A stretch of 12,091 bases of DNA from an uncultured Clostridia bacterium (GCA_934647145.1 CAKUFB010000058.1:1-12091); one strand, 5' to 3'; positions 1 to 6,677 are shown, counted from the first letter of the stretch. Translations and numbers: made by a program. The notes: a model not told the origin generated them from the letters alone.

Positions 1-240
1 CGCCCGGAAGGAGGAGACCTTGCCCGGCTTATAGTCGCGCACCGCCTTAAACAGGCCGATCATGCCCTCCTGCACGATGTCCTCGTGATCCGCGCCGATG
101 AGAAAGTAGCTCCTGGCGCGGGAGCGCACGAAGTTCTTGTACTTGTTGAGCAGGTACTCGATGGCCTGACCGTCGGCCTGCTGGGCCAGCAGTACCAGCT
201 GTTCGTCGTCCATCTGGTCAAAGCGTTCCCTGGCGTCCAT
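1..240 (-). CDS. sigH: RNA polymerase sporulation sigma factor SigH, N-terminal part (cut by window edge)
   Basis: This sigma-70 family factor directs RNA polymerase to stationary-phase and early sporulation genes in Firmicutes. Only the first 80 residues are in the window; the gene continues past base 1. The visible part covers the start of sigma region 2: an acidic N-terminus (MDARERFDQMDDEQL), then LLNKYKNFVRSRARSYFLIG and DHEDIVQEGMIGLFKAVRDY, the core-binding helix pattern typical of SigH. The ATG at 240-238 is preceded by a GAGGTG Shine-Dalgarno. The gene starts 15 bases after the yacP stop, so it is very probably cotranscribed with it; yacP-sigH adjacency is standard in Bacillus and Clostridia, which supports SigH over other sigma factors. 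Regions 3 and 4 cannot be checked. Confidence 0.93.
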   Translation of the reverse strand, partial: MDARERFDQMDDEQLVLLAQQADGQAIEYLLNKYKNFVRSRARSYFLIGADHEDIVQEGMIGLFKAVRDYKPGKVSSFRA

Positions 241-255
241 CCGTTTCACCTCGAT

Positions 256-810
256 TCATTCAGTCGGCTTATTTCCCGTTTTCCCCTCGACAATCCACTT
301 TTTCAGGCGCTCGCGCGTCTCCGCGGGCAGGTGGTCGTAGATGGTGGCGCGTCCCTCCCGAACCTGCTGACGGGCATAGGGCGCGGTTCCCTTCTGCGAC
401 TGGCCGATCTCGTAGATCAGTTCCCGCGCGCTGAGGCGAATCGCGCCGCGCGCCATGACCACGGTCTGCTCCAGCGCGTCGGAGGTGGCCACGCGCACCT
501 CGAGCCTGCCCAGCTCAATGCGCCGGGCCAGCTCGTCGCAGGTACGCTCGATGTAGTGGTCGGCCAGCTCGCCCTTTTGGGTGAACACGACGGTCAGCGC
601 GCCGCGGGTTTCCTGGGAGCGGGACAGCCGTTCGCCCTGCCAGGCGTCAAAGACCACGATCACCCGCTGGCCGGTGAAGCCCGCGTAATCCTGCAGCTGA
701 TGGATCAGGAAGTCGCGCGCCTCGTCCATGCTGCGGCCCTTGCCGGCGGACGGCCACGCGCCCAGCACGTTGTATGCGTCCACCAGCAGCAGCCGTTCCT
801 TTTTAGACAT
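256..810 (-). CDS. yacP: NYN/PIN-like domain endoribonuclease, YacP/Rae1 family
   Basis: A 184-residue protein of the YacP family; the Bacillus member Rae1 is a ribosome-dependent mRNA endonuclease. The PIN-like acidic residues are visible: VDAYNVLGAW near the N-terminus (D11, N14), IVVFDAW (D55), the ADHYIE segment (D84) and VATSD (D111). The ATG at 810-808 lies only two bases after the rlmB stop and has no good Shine-Dalgarno, so translational coupling to rlmB is likely. An upstream in-frame ATG (1038) would push the protein deep into rlmB and add 76 Arg/Gly-rich residues foreign to the family, so it was rejected. The next gene is sigH, the usual neighbour. Family assignment is firm; the exact cleavage role is inferred from the Bacillus homologue. 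Confidence 0.93.
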   Translation of the reverse strand: MSKKERLLLVDAYNVLGAWPSAGKGRSMDEARDFLIHQLQDYAGFTGQRVIVVFDAWQGERLSRSQETRGALTVVFTQKGELADHYIERTCDELARRIELGRLEVRVATSDALEQTVVMARGAIRLSARELIYEIGQSQKGTAPYARQQVREGRATIYDHLPAETRERLKKWIVEGKTGNKPTE

Positions 811-812
811 GG

Positions 813-1961
813 TCAGAAGCGCCGGGCGTTCATGATGGCGTACATCATCACGCCGGCCGCCACGGAGGCGTTCAGTGAGTCCAGATGCCCCTTCATGGGC
901 AGGGAGAGCACGCGATCGCACTTTTTGAGCACCAGCGGACTGATGCCCTCGCCCTCCGCGCCGATCACCAGCGCCGTCGGGCCGGTCAGGTCGGCCTGGA
1001 ACGCGTCCTCGCCGTCCATCGCCGCGCCGATTACCCACAGTCCGCGCTCCTTGAGCTCCTCCAGCGTGCGGTTGAGGTTAATGACCTTGGCGATCCTGAT
1101 GTACTCGGTCGCGCCGGCCGCCGCCTTGACCGCCGCCGGGGTCAGGCCCGCGCTGCGCCGCTCGGGGATGATCACGCCGTGCGCGCCCACGCACTCGGCT
1201 GTGCGGATGATCGCGCCCAGGTTATGCGGGTCGGTGATGCCGTCCAGCACGATCACGAAGGGCTGCTCGCCGCGCTCTGATGCGACGGTGAAGATCTCCT
1301 CGAGGGAGGAATAGTTGGCGGCGCTGACGTAGGCCAGCATGCCCTGATGGTTGGGGTAAATCGCGTCCAGGCGGCTCTTGTCCACCTCCTGCACCACGAT
1401 GCGGGCCTCCCTTGCCTTGGCGACGATTTCGCGCGCGCTGCCGGACAGATCGCCGCGCATCACCAGCAGCTTCTCGATGTCGCGGCCGGCCTTGATGGCC
1501 TCGCGGATCGGGTTGCGGCCGACCAGCAGGTTCTCGGGCAGCTCGGGCTCGACCGGCGCGGGCAGCGGACGGCTGCTGGGCGCGAAGGTGCGCGGGGGCA
1601 GCGGGCGAATCGGCGGCTCGTCATCGTGAACGGCCGGAGGAACCGGGCGGGAGGGCGCCTTGGTGCGGGGCGCGCCGTAGCCGCCGCGCGGCTCCTGGGG
1701 GCGCTCGCCGTACCTGCGGGGCGCGTCCTCCTCGCGGCGTTCGCCATACCTGCGGGGAACATCGTCTCCGCGGCGCTCGCCGTACCTGCGGGGAACATCG
1801 TCTCCGCGGCGCTCGCCGTACCTGCGGGGCGCGTCCTCCTCTTCGCCGCGGAAACGCTCGCCGCGCTCCCGTCGGAACTGCTCGTCCCGGCCCATGCCGC
1901 CCTGACTGCGGCTGCCGCTGAACCGGCGCTCGCCGTGTTCAAACTTGTCGTAATATGCCAT
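813..1961 (-). CDS. rlmB: 23S rRNA (guanosine-2'-O-)-methyltransferase RlmB, TrmH/SpoU family, with long repeat-bearing N-terminal extension
   Basis: A SAM-dependent SPOUT methyltransferase that 2'-O-methylates 23S rRNA; RlmB targets G2251 in E. coli. Residues from about 145 on are the standard enzyme: substrate-binding domain (LLVGRNPIREAI, 146-157), then motif 1 DGITDPHNLGAIIRT (240-254), motif 2 LVIGAEGEGIS (331-341) and motif 3 DSLNASVAAG (361-370). The first ~140 residues are extra: highly charged, rich in Arg, Gly and Pro, with four 12-residue repeats (about 45-88). I chose the ATG at 1961 because an AGAGGAG Shine-Dalgarno sits about 9-11 bases upstream; the in-frame GTG at 1970 is only two bases from it. 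The start lies 18 bases after the thyX stop and the gene ends two bases before yacP, so it is inside an operon. The family is certain; a related position in 23S rRNA or tRNA is possible as target. Confidence 0.93.
   Translation of the reverse strand: MAYYDKFEHGERRFSGSRSQGGMGRDEQFRRERGERFRGEEEDAPRRYGERRGDDVPRRYGERRGDDVPRRYGERREEDAPRRYGERPQEPRGGYGAPRTKAPSRPVPPAVHDDEPPIRPLPPRTFAPSSRPLPAPVEPELPENLLVGRNPIREAIKAGRDIEKLLVMRGDLSGSAREIVAKAREARIVVQEVDKSRLDAIYPNHQGMLAYVSAANYSSLEEIFTVASERGEQPFVIVLDGITDPHNLGAIIRTAECVGAHGVIIPERRSAGLTPAAVKAAAGATEYIRIAKVINLNRTLEELKERGLWVIGAAMDGEDAFQADLTGPTALVIGAEGEGISPLVLKKCDRVLSLPMKGHLDSLNASVAAGVMMYAIMNARRF
1701..1844 (-). repeat. Four tandem 36-bp repeats inside rlmB (12-residue units)
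   Basis: Four copies begin at 1701, 1737, 1773 and 1809, each anchored by a CCTGCGGGG word at 1713, 1749, 1785 and 1821, an exact 36-bp period. The two central units are almost identical; the outer two vary in the acidic part. Each unit encodes PRRYGERR followed by a short acidic stretch (GDDV, GDDV, EEDA) and the array ends in PQEP. Because 36 is a multiple of three, gain or loss of a unit keeps frame. Confidence 0.93.
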
Positions 1962-1979
1962 AGGAATCACTTCTCCTCT

Positions 1980-2741
1980 TTATTTATCAGACGTGCTTTT
2001 CGTATTTAGACGCTGAAGGCGGGTCATGCGTTCCCTGACCTCCTCAGCCCTTCCGCAGCTCATCCTGCCCTCGGGACAGGCCCCGTGCAGGCAGCTCGGC
2101 CCGGCCAGGCGCATCAGCTGCGGCGCGGCGGCATAGGCCTGCTCGAGCATCTGCCAGGCCACCTCGCGGATCTCCCACTGCGCGCGGTTGCAGCAGCGAA
2201 GCGCCAGGAAGTGGATCAGCTCGCGGGCGTTCATCGTCACCAGCATGCGGGTGGCCGCGCCGTTGGGCAGCACGAAGCGCGCGTCCTCGTTGGCGGACGT
2301 GCCGCCGCCCAGGCGCTCGCGCCAGGCCTGATACCACTCGTTGATCTGCTCCATCTGGCGGCGGTATTCCTCAGCCGCATCCTCGCCCAGCGCGCGGATG
2401 GCGGGCGGCATGACGTAATCAAAGCCGCGCTCCTCGTCGCCCATGGCCACGTAGCGCTGGGACTGGACGGAGAAGCTGGCGATGCGGTGGCGCGTGATCT
2501 GCGCCAGCAGGCTGCGGGACACGCCCTCAATGCCGAAGGTGAAGCTGGCGTGCTCGATCGGCGAAAGGTGTCCCATGTCGGTCAGTTTTTTCAGGTATTT
2601 GCTCTGGTCGTGCGTTTCGATTCTTTCCTGCAGGTCGTCCAGGCTGGCCGGACTGTAGCACAGCTTGCCCGCCATCGCCACCAGCTCCTCGGGGGCCGGG
2701 GTGTAGCGCAGCAGCTTGACGTTCGGTTTGACTTCAGGCAT
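1980..2741 (-). CDS. thyX: Flavin-dependent thymidylate synthase ThyX
   Basis: This 253-residue enzyme makes dTMP from dUMP with FAD, NADPH and methylene-tetrahydrofolate, replacing classical ThyA. The diagnostic ThyX motif RHR-X7-S is present as RHRIASFSVQS at residues 84-94, preceded by GHLSPIEHASFTF, a typical ThyX segment. The region EDARFVLPNGAATRM followed by NARELIHFLALR is also characteristic. The C-terminus contains CLHGACPEGRMSCG, a cysteine-rich tail I recall from clostridial ThyX proteins. The ATG at 2741 has AAGGAG about 10 bases upstream. It lies between mrnC and rlmB, a common clostridial position, but is separated from mrnC by 118 bases of potentially structured leader. Whether a thyA gene exists elsewhere cannot be seen. 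Confidence 0.96.
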   Translation of the reverse strand: MPEVKPNVKLLRYTPAPEELVAMAGKLCYSPASLDDLQERIETHDQSKYLKKLTDMGHLSPIEHASFTFGIEGVSRSLLAQITRHRIASFSVQSQRYVAMGDEERGFDYVMPPAIRALGEDAAEEYRRQMEQINEWYQAWRERLGGGTSANEDARFVLPNGAATRMLVTMNARELIHFLALRCCNRAQWEIREVAWQMLEQAYAAAPQLMRLAGPSCLHGACPEGRMSCGRAEEVRERMTRLQRLNTKSTSDK

Positions 2742-2775
2742 GTTTCTGGCGCTCCTTTTTTATTCAACGAAGTGG

Positions 2776-2834
2776 GTATTTCCAACGGGGCGCCCACAGG
2801 CGCGGAGTCGGTCGGTTTTCTCAAGTGGAAATAC
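2776..2834 (-). promoter_or_regulatory. Nested inverted repeats in the thyX leader (possible RNA structure)
   Basis: In the 118-base gap between mrnC and thyX, a 9-bp inverted repeat (GTATTTCCA at 2776-2784, TGGAAATAC at 2826-2834) encloses a GC hairpin (GCGCC-CACA-GGCGC, 2790-2803). On the transcript this would form an outer stem with an inner hairpin about 35 bases before the thyX start. A separate 7-bp dyad (CCGCGAA 2843-2849 with TTCGCGG 2863-2869) spans the mrnC stop codon. There is no U-run, so neither is a plain terminator. I recognise no known riboswitch class; the structure could be regulatory, a processing site, or chance. Confidence 0.4.
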
Positions 2835-2859
2835 TGGGGCCGCCGCGAAAGTGTTTCCC

Positions 2860-3240
2860 TTATTCGCGGTTCTCGGCTTGATACATCAGCGTTTTCATGC
2901 GCTCGAGCTGGCCGGTCAGGTACAGATAGCCGAAGAGTGCCTCGAGCGCGGTGGCGCGGCAATAATCGGCCGGATCGGCGTTTTTCGGGGGCGTCTGGTG
3001 GGCGTTTCGGGCGCGGCGCACCACGGCGGCCTCGTCCTCGGTCAGGCAGTCCTCGATGCGCGCGAGGGCGCGGCTCTGGGCGCTGGCCCGCACCCTGGCC
3101 ACCGCGGCCCGGTGCAGCTCCTTCATGCGGCCGCCGGTCTTCACCAGCTCCTCGCGCACGAACAGATCCCACAGCGTATCGCCCAGATAGGCCAGCTCCA
3201 GCGACCCGGGCAGCTGCCCCTGCTTCGTGATGTCGTCCAT
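2860..3240 (-). CDS. mrnC: Mini-ribonuclease III, 23S rRNA maturation
   Basis: A 126-residue RNase III catalytic domain without a double-stranded RNA-binding domain, the size and architecture of MrnC, which trims 23S rRNA precursor in Firmicutes. Visible signatures are LELAYLGDTLWDLFVREEL with the catalytic-type Asp21, RRARNA plus PPKNADPADYCRATALEAL, and the second acidic residue Glu100 in ALEALFGYLYL. The ATG at 3240 begins four bases after the rhaB stop, has only a weak Shine-Dalgarno and is probably translationally coupled. A longer in-frame start at 3273 lies inside rhaB and adds 11 non-family residues, so it was not used. In Bacillus the upstream partner is cysS; here it is a rhamnulokinase. 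Confidence 0.95.
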   Translation of the reverse strand: MDDITKQGQLPGSLELAYLGDTLWDLFVREELVKTGGRMKELHRAAVARVRASAQSRALARIEDCLTEDEAAVVRRARNAHQTPPKNADPADYCRATALEALFGYLYLTGQLERMKTLMYQAENRE

Positions 3241-3244
3241 GGGC

Positions 3245-4729
3245 TTACTTCTGGAGCCTGAGCAGGCGGGCATAGGATTCGTCCCAGGCGGACGCGTCGC
3301 CCTCGGGCAGGCAGGTTTTGTTCTCGAAGGAGCGGGCGACCACCTCGCGCAGCGCGTCCAGGCTGTCGATCGCGCCCAGCGCCATGGCCTGAACCAGCAG
3401 GTTGCCGATCACGGTGCCTTCGGACGGGCCGGCGACCACCTTGCGGCCGATCGCCTGCGCAGTGAAGCGGTTAAGCATTTCGTTCTTGCTGCCGCCGCCC
3501 ACGATATGCAGCACGTCGATTTCGTGGCCCAGCAGATCCTTTTCGAGGCGCTCGATAGCCCAGCGGTACTTGAGCGCCAGACCCTCGTACACCACGCGCG
3601 CGATTTCGCCGCGGGTCTCGGGCACGGGCTGGTTCGTGCGGCGGCAGTAGTCCTGAATGCGCTCCGGCATGCCGCCCGGCGCCATGAAGCAGGGGTCGTC
3701 CACGTCGATGACCGCCTTGAAGGCGGGCGCGGCCTCGGCCAGCTTCACAATCTCGCCGAAGCCGATCTCCGCGCCCTCGCGGTCCCAGGCGCGCTTGCAC
3801 TCCTGGATAATCCACAGGCCCATGATGTTCTTGAGCAGGCGGGTGGTGCCGCACAGGCCGCCCTCGTTGGTGTAGTTGGCCCGCATGACCTCCTCGCGGC
3901 ACAGGGGCGCCTTGAGCTCCGCGCCCAGCAGCGACCAGGTGCCGCTGCTGATGTAGGCGAAGCGGCTGCCCTTTTGAGCGGGCACGGCGGCCACGGCCGA
4001 GGCGGTGTCGTGCGAGGCGACGGCGATGACCGGCACCTGGGGCAGGCCGGTTTCGCGGGCGATTTCCTCCCTGAGCAGGCCGCGCACCGTGCCGGCGGGC
4101 TGAATTTCGGTCAGTATGCCGGCGGGCAGCCCCAGTCGCTCAAGCAGCTCCCTGTCCCAGTCGCGGGTGGCCGGGTTAATCATCTGGCTGGTGGAGGCGA
4201 TGGTGTACTCGGTCGCCTTCGCGCCGGTGAGCAGGTAGGCGATCAGGTCGGGCATGAACAGCAGCGTGTCGGCCGCCTCAAGCGCCTCGTCGCCCTGCTC
4301 CTTCATGGCCAGCAGCTGATAGAGCGTGTTGAAGCTCTGGAAGGCCAGGCCGGTGCGCTCGAAGATTTCCTTTTTTGAGACGGTCTCAAACGCCTTCTCC
4401 ATCATGCCCTCGGTGCGCGCGTCGCGGTAGTGCACAGGCAGGCCCAGCAGGCGGCCGTTCTTGCCCAGCAGGCCGAAGTCCACGCCCCAGGTATCGATGC
4501 CGATGCCGTCGATGCGCACGCCTTCCTTCGCGGCCCTGCGCAGACCCTCCCTGACCTCCAGAAACAGCCTGGGCAGATCCCAGACGTACTGGTCGCCCAG
4601 CATGACCGGCTCGTTCGGGAAGCGGTGAATCTCCCGCAGCTCGAGCGTGCTGCCGTCGTACACGCCCAGCATGGCGCGCCCGCTCGACGCGCCGAAGTCA
4701 AATCCCAGCAGGTTCAGCGTATGATCCAT
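3245..4729 (-). CDS. rhaB: Rhamnulokinase RhaB, FGGY carbohydrate kinase family
   Basis: A cytoplasmic ATP-dependent sugar kinase; RhaB phosphorylates L-rhamnulose to rhamnulose-1-phosphate. The 494-residue protein has both FGGY halves: N-terminal GFDFGASSGRAML (9-21), IDTWGVDFGLL (78-88), VHYRDARTEGMM (99-110), EYTIASTSQM (174-183), then SHDTASA (239-245) with the likely catalytic Asp241, SSGTWSLLGAE (261-271), and the C-terminal HIVGGGSKNEMLNRFTA segment (408-424). These match rhamnulokinases better than xylulo- or glycerol kinases. The ATG at 4729 has a perfect AGGAGG nine bases upstream. The open frame extends to 4843 only because it reads through DnaA-box sequence; that start was rejected. 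No other rhamnose genes are in the window, so physiological substrate is inferred from the family. Confidence 0.9.
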   Translation of the reverse strand: MDHTLNLLGFDFGASSGRAMLGVYDGSTLELREIHRFPNEPVMLGDQYVWDLPRLFLEVREGLRRAAKEGVRIDGIGIDTWGVDFGLLGKNGRLLGLPVHYRDARTEGMMEKAFETVSKKEIFERTGLAFQSFNTLYQLLAMKEQGDEALEAADTLLFMPDLIAYLLTGAKATEYTIASTSQMINPATRDWDRELLERLGLPAGILTEIQPAGTVRGLLREEIARETGLPQVPVIAVASHDTASAVAAVPAQKGSRFAYISSGTWSLLGAELKAPLCREEVMRANYTNEGGLCGTTRLLKNIMGLWIIQECKRAWDREGAEIGFGEIVKLAEAAPAFKAVIDVDDPCFMAPGGMPERIQDYCRRTNQPVPETRGEIARVVYEGLALKYRWAIERLEKDLLGHEIDVLHIVGGGSKNEMLNRFTAQAIGRKVVAGPSEGTVIGNLLVQAMALGAIDSLDALREVVARSFENKTCLPEGDASAWDESYARLLRLQK

Positions 4730-4772
4730 GTGCCTTGTCCTCCTCATCTTTTCCCCAGCTTGTCCGCACATT

Positions 4773-4963
4773 TTTTCCACAGTCTGTGCATAACCGCGGC
4801 TACGGGCTGCGATTCTCTGGTTATCCACATTATCCACAGTCATCTTGTGGATATCCGGTGTGATTTCCTGTGGATTTATGACTTTTCATTCACAATCGCG
4901 AGTAAATTTCTCCTAAATGTTTCGTTTTTGTTTCGGCTCGTCACATTTTGCAAGTTATCCACA
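4773..4963. promoter_or_regulatory. DnaA-box cluster with AT-rich core, origin-like region
   Basis: Perfect DnaA boxes (TTATCCACA) lie at 4821-4829, 4830-4838 and 4955-4963, all on the plus strand; the first two abut. Near matches are TTTTCCACA (4773-4781) and TCATTCACA (4886-4894) on plus, and TTATGCACA (4785-4793), ATATCCACA (4846-4854) and AAATCCACA (4869-4877) on minus. Bases 4871-4950 hold 28 G+C of 80, far more AT-rich than the genes around. The cluster fills the gap between tsaD and rhaB; I saw no other perfect box in the window. DnaA binding is a strong prediction; whether this is oriC or a regulatory/titration site is open. I saw no clear DnaA-trio array and no good sigma-A promoter for rhaB here. 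Confidence 0.82.
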
Positions 4964-4977
4964 GGTTAAGCTGTGCC

Positions 4978-6042
4978 TTACCAGCCGCCCAGTCGGGCCG
5001 TGGGCACGGCGTTCTGGCTCAGCTCCCCGATGTGCCCGGCCATCAGCTGGTAAAACGCCGCGCTGCCGATCATGGCGGCGTTGTCCGTACACAGGACGCG
5101 CTCGGGCATGAACACCTGAAGCCCGGCCGCCTCTCCCCTGCGCTGAATCTCGCGGCGGAGCAGCAGATTGCTGGACACGCCGCCGGCGATCGCCAGCTTT
5201 TTGTCGCCGCAGTCCAGGCAGGCCTTCACGCTCTTGTCCACCAGCAGATCGACCACCGCCCGGCGAATCGATGCGGCGAAGTCGGCCGCGCGAATTTCCT
5301 CGCCGTTCTGGCGCAGCTTGTGCGCCTGATTGATGACGGCGGTCTTCAGGCCGCTGAAGGAGAAGTCGTAGGCCCCGGGCGTGGCCACCTTCGGGAAGGT
5401 ATAGTAATGCTCGTCGCCGGTCTCGGCCAGCCTGTCCAGCAGCGGCCCGCCGGGGTATGGAATCTCCAGCACGCGCGCCACCTTGTCGAACGCCTCGCCG
5501 GCCGCGTCGTCGTAGGTGCGTCCCAGCACGGTATAGTGGCCGTAGTGGTCGACGCGCACGATGTGACTGTGCCCGCCGGACACCACCAGGCAGACAAAGG
5601 GCGGCTCGAGGTCGGGATGCGCCAGGTAGTTGGCGCTGACATGTCCCTCGATGTGGTTGACCGGCAGAAGCGGCACTCTCCGGGCGTAGGCAAACGCCTT
5701 GGCCCAGCTCAACCCGGTCAGCAGCGCGCCCACCAGACCCGGCCCGTAGGTCACGCCCACCGCGTCGATCTGATCCGCCGTCATGCCCGCCTGCGCGAGC
5801 GCCTGGTCAAGCAGCGGGTCGAGCGCCTCCACGTGCATCCGCGAGGCGATTTCAGGCACCACGCCGCCGTAAAGCGCGTGGGTGTCGATCTGCGTGGCGA
5901 TGACGCTGGAGCGGATGATTCGCCCGTCCTCGATGATGGCCGCGGCGGTCTCGTCGCAGCTGGACTCGATCGCCAGAATGCGCGCGCGGCCGCTCTCACG
6001 CAATGCCCGCGCCTTTTCGCGGGCGATTTGCTCGTATCGCAT
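4978..6042 (-). CDS. tsaD: tRNA N6-threonylcarbamoyladenosine transferase subunit TsaD (Gcp/Kae1)
   Basis: TsaD transfers the threonylcarbamoyl group to A37 of ANN-decoding tRNAs, working with TsaB, TsaE and TsaC. The 354-residue protein has the ASKHA fold signatures: ILAIESSCDETAAAI (22-36), GVVPEIASRMH (60-70), the metal-binding HIEGHVSAN with His130 and His134, SGGHSHIV (155-162), DFSFSGLKTAV (226-236), and AGGVSSN (286-292) with a late Asp320 in CTDNAAMIG. A short charged extension of about 20 residues precedes the usual start. The ATG at 6042 is supported by GGGGGAG about five bases upstream, which places the first 47 bases inside the 3' end of the lit gene. The stop is followed after 14 bases by the first DnaA box; no terminator hairpin with a U-run is visible. 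Confidence 0.97.
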   Translation of the reverse strand: MRYEQIAREKARALRESGRARILAIESSCDETAAAIIEDGRIIRSSVIATQIDTHALYGGVVPEIASRMHVEALDPLLDQALAQAGMTADQIDAVGVTYGPGLVGALLTGLSWAKAFAYARRVPLLPVNHIEGHVSANYLAHPDLEPPFVCLVVSGGHSHIVRVDHYGHYTVLGRTYDDAAGEAFDKVARVLEIPYPGGPLLDRLAETGDEHYYTFPKVATPGAYDFSFSGLKTAVINQAHKLRQNGEEIRAADFAASIRRAVVDLLVDKSVKACLDCGDKKLAIAGGVSSNLLLRREIQRRGEAAGLQVFMPERVLCTDNAAMIGSAAFYQLMAGHIGELSQNAVPTARLGGW

Positions 6043-6676
6043 GTTTTCTCCCCCAAACCGCGCGGACGGTCTCCGCGCACAGAAGCCCGGCTGCCTGCGC
6101 GCCCAGCGGGTACGCGGGATTCAGCAGCCGAAGCGCCATTTTCTCGAAAAACTCCTGCGGCAGCATGCGGATCATCAGGTCGGTCTCCGGGTTCAGCAGC
6201 CACAGGTCGTTGGTAAACGCCAGCAGGTGAAAGCGCGTGAACAGCGTGCCGAAGTCGGCCTGAAGCGCATACAGCGCGCACGCGGCCGCCGGCAGCCAGG
6301 AGATCAGCATCCCGAGCAGCAGCAGCCTTCCCCCCGCGCGGGATAAAAGCACAACCGCCGCGCCCCAGGCAAGGCAGGCGACGCTTACATTCCTGCACAC
6401 CTCGAACAGCGCGCGCACATCCCGCATATGCCGCTTTTCGCGCGCGTTGAAGGGCGAATCGTCCAGCGCGGACAGGTCGCCCCGAAGGTAGCGCGACAGG
6501 CTGGTCAGCGCCTCGTCGGTCTGCCCCTTAGGAAGGCCGATGTAGCCGTAGTCCGCCGTTTCGCGCGAGACGGCCAGGTACGCCTTCGCGTCCGTGCCGA
6601 CCTGGTAAAGGCCCAGCAGGCCTCCGCCCAGGAGAAGCAGCAGCATCCCCAGGGCGGCCAGCAGCGTTTTCTTCAT
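5996..6676 (-). CDS. lit: Lit/DUF1461 (TIGR01906) family integral membrane protein, probable lipoprotein intramolecular transacylase
   Basis: A 226-residue membrane protein. Characterised members of this family (Lit) convert diacyl lipoproteins to the lyso-form by moving an acyl chain onto the N-terminal cysteine amine. Segments that identify it: YGYIGLPKGQTDEAL followed by LSRYLRGDL (about 43-68), REKRHMRDVRALF (79-91) with His83, and FHLLAFTNDLWLLNPETDL (149-167) with His150; two conserved histidines in these contexts fit Lit. Predicted membrane spans are about 4-24, 97-113, 117-138 and one near 188-207. The ATG at 6676 starts one base after the prfB stop, implying coupling; the 3' end overlaps tsaD by 47 bases. 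The tail after 208 is basic. Family assignment is good; the transacylase activity is inferred. Confidence 0.83.
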   Translation of the reverse strand: MKKTLLAALGMLLLLLGGGLLGLYQVGTDAKAYLAVSRETADYGYIGLPKGQTDEALTSLSRYLRGDLSALDDSPFNAREKRHMRDVRALFEVCRNVSVACLAWGAAVVLLSRAGGRLLLLGMLISWLPAAACALYALQADFGTLFTRFHLLAFTNDLWLLNPETDLMIRMLPQEFFEKMALRLLNPAYPLGAQAAGLLCAETVRAVWGRKHAIRANRPRKGAGIA

Positions 6677-6677
6677 C

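Noticed and set aside
85..1314. Long plus-strand open frame opposite sigH, yacP and rlmB
   Set aside because: It is antisense to three well-identified genes with clear motifs; no ribosome site or family resemblance was seen.
1701..1844. CRISPR array from regularly spaced repeats
   Set aside because: The 36-bp period is a contiguous in-frame tandem repeat in rlmB with no unique spacers.
1962..1970. GTG at 1970 as the rlmB start
   Set aside because: It is only two bases from the AGGAG ribosome site; the ATG at 1961 has workable spacing.
2843..2869. Intrinsic terminator after mrnC
   Set aside because: The 7-bp dyad has a 13-base loop, spans the stop codon and lacks a following U-run, so transcription probably continues into thyX.
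4730..4843. Upstream start for rhaB at 4843 adding 38 residues
   Set aside because: The extension (MTVDNVDNQRI...) is just translated DnaA boxes, has no Shine-Dalgarno, and FGGY kinases begin close to the GFDFG motif. The ATG at 4729 has a perfect AGGAGG.
4877..4925. A sigma-H-like promoter (AGGAGAA ... GAATGA) before rhaB
   Set aside because: The spacing is longer than the usual sigma-H promoter and several consensus positions mismatch, so autoregulation by SigH is not supported.
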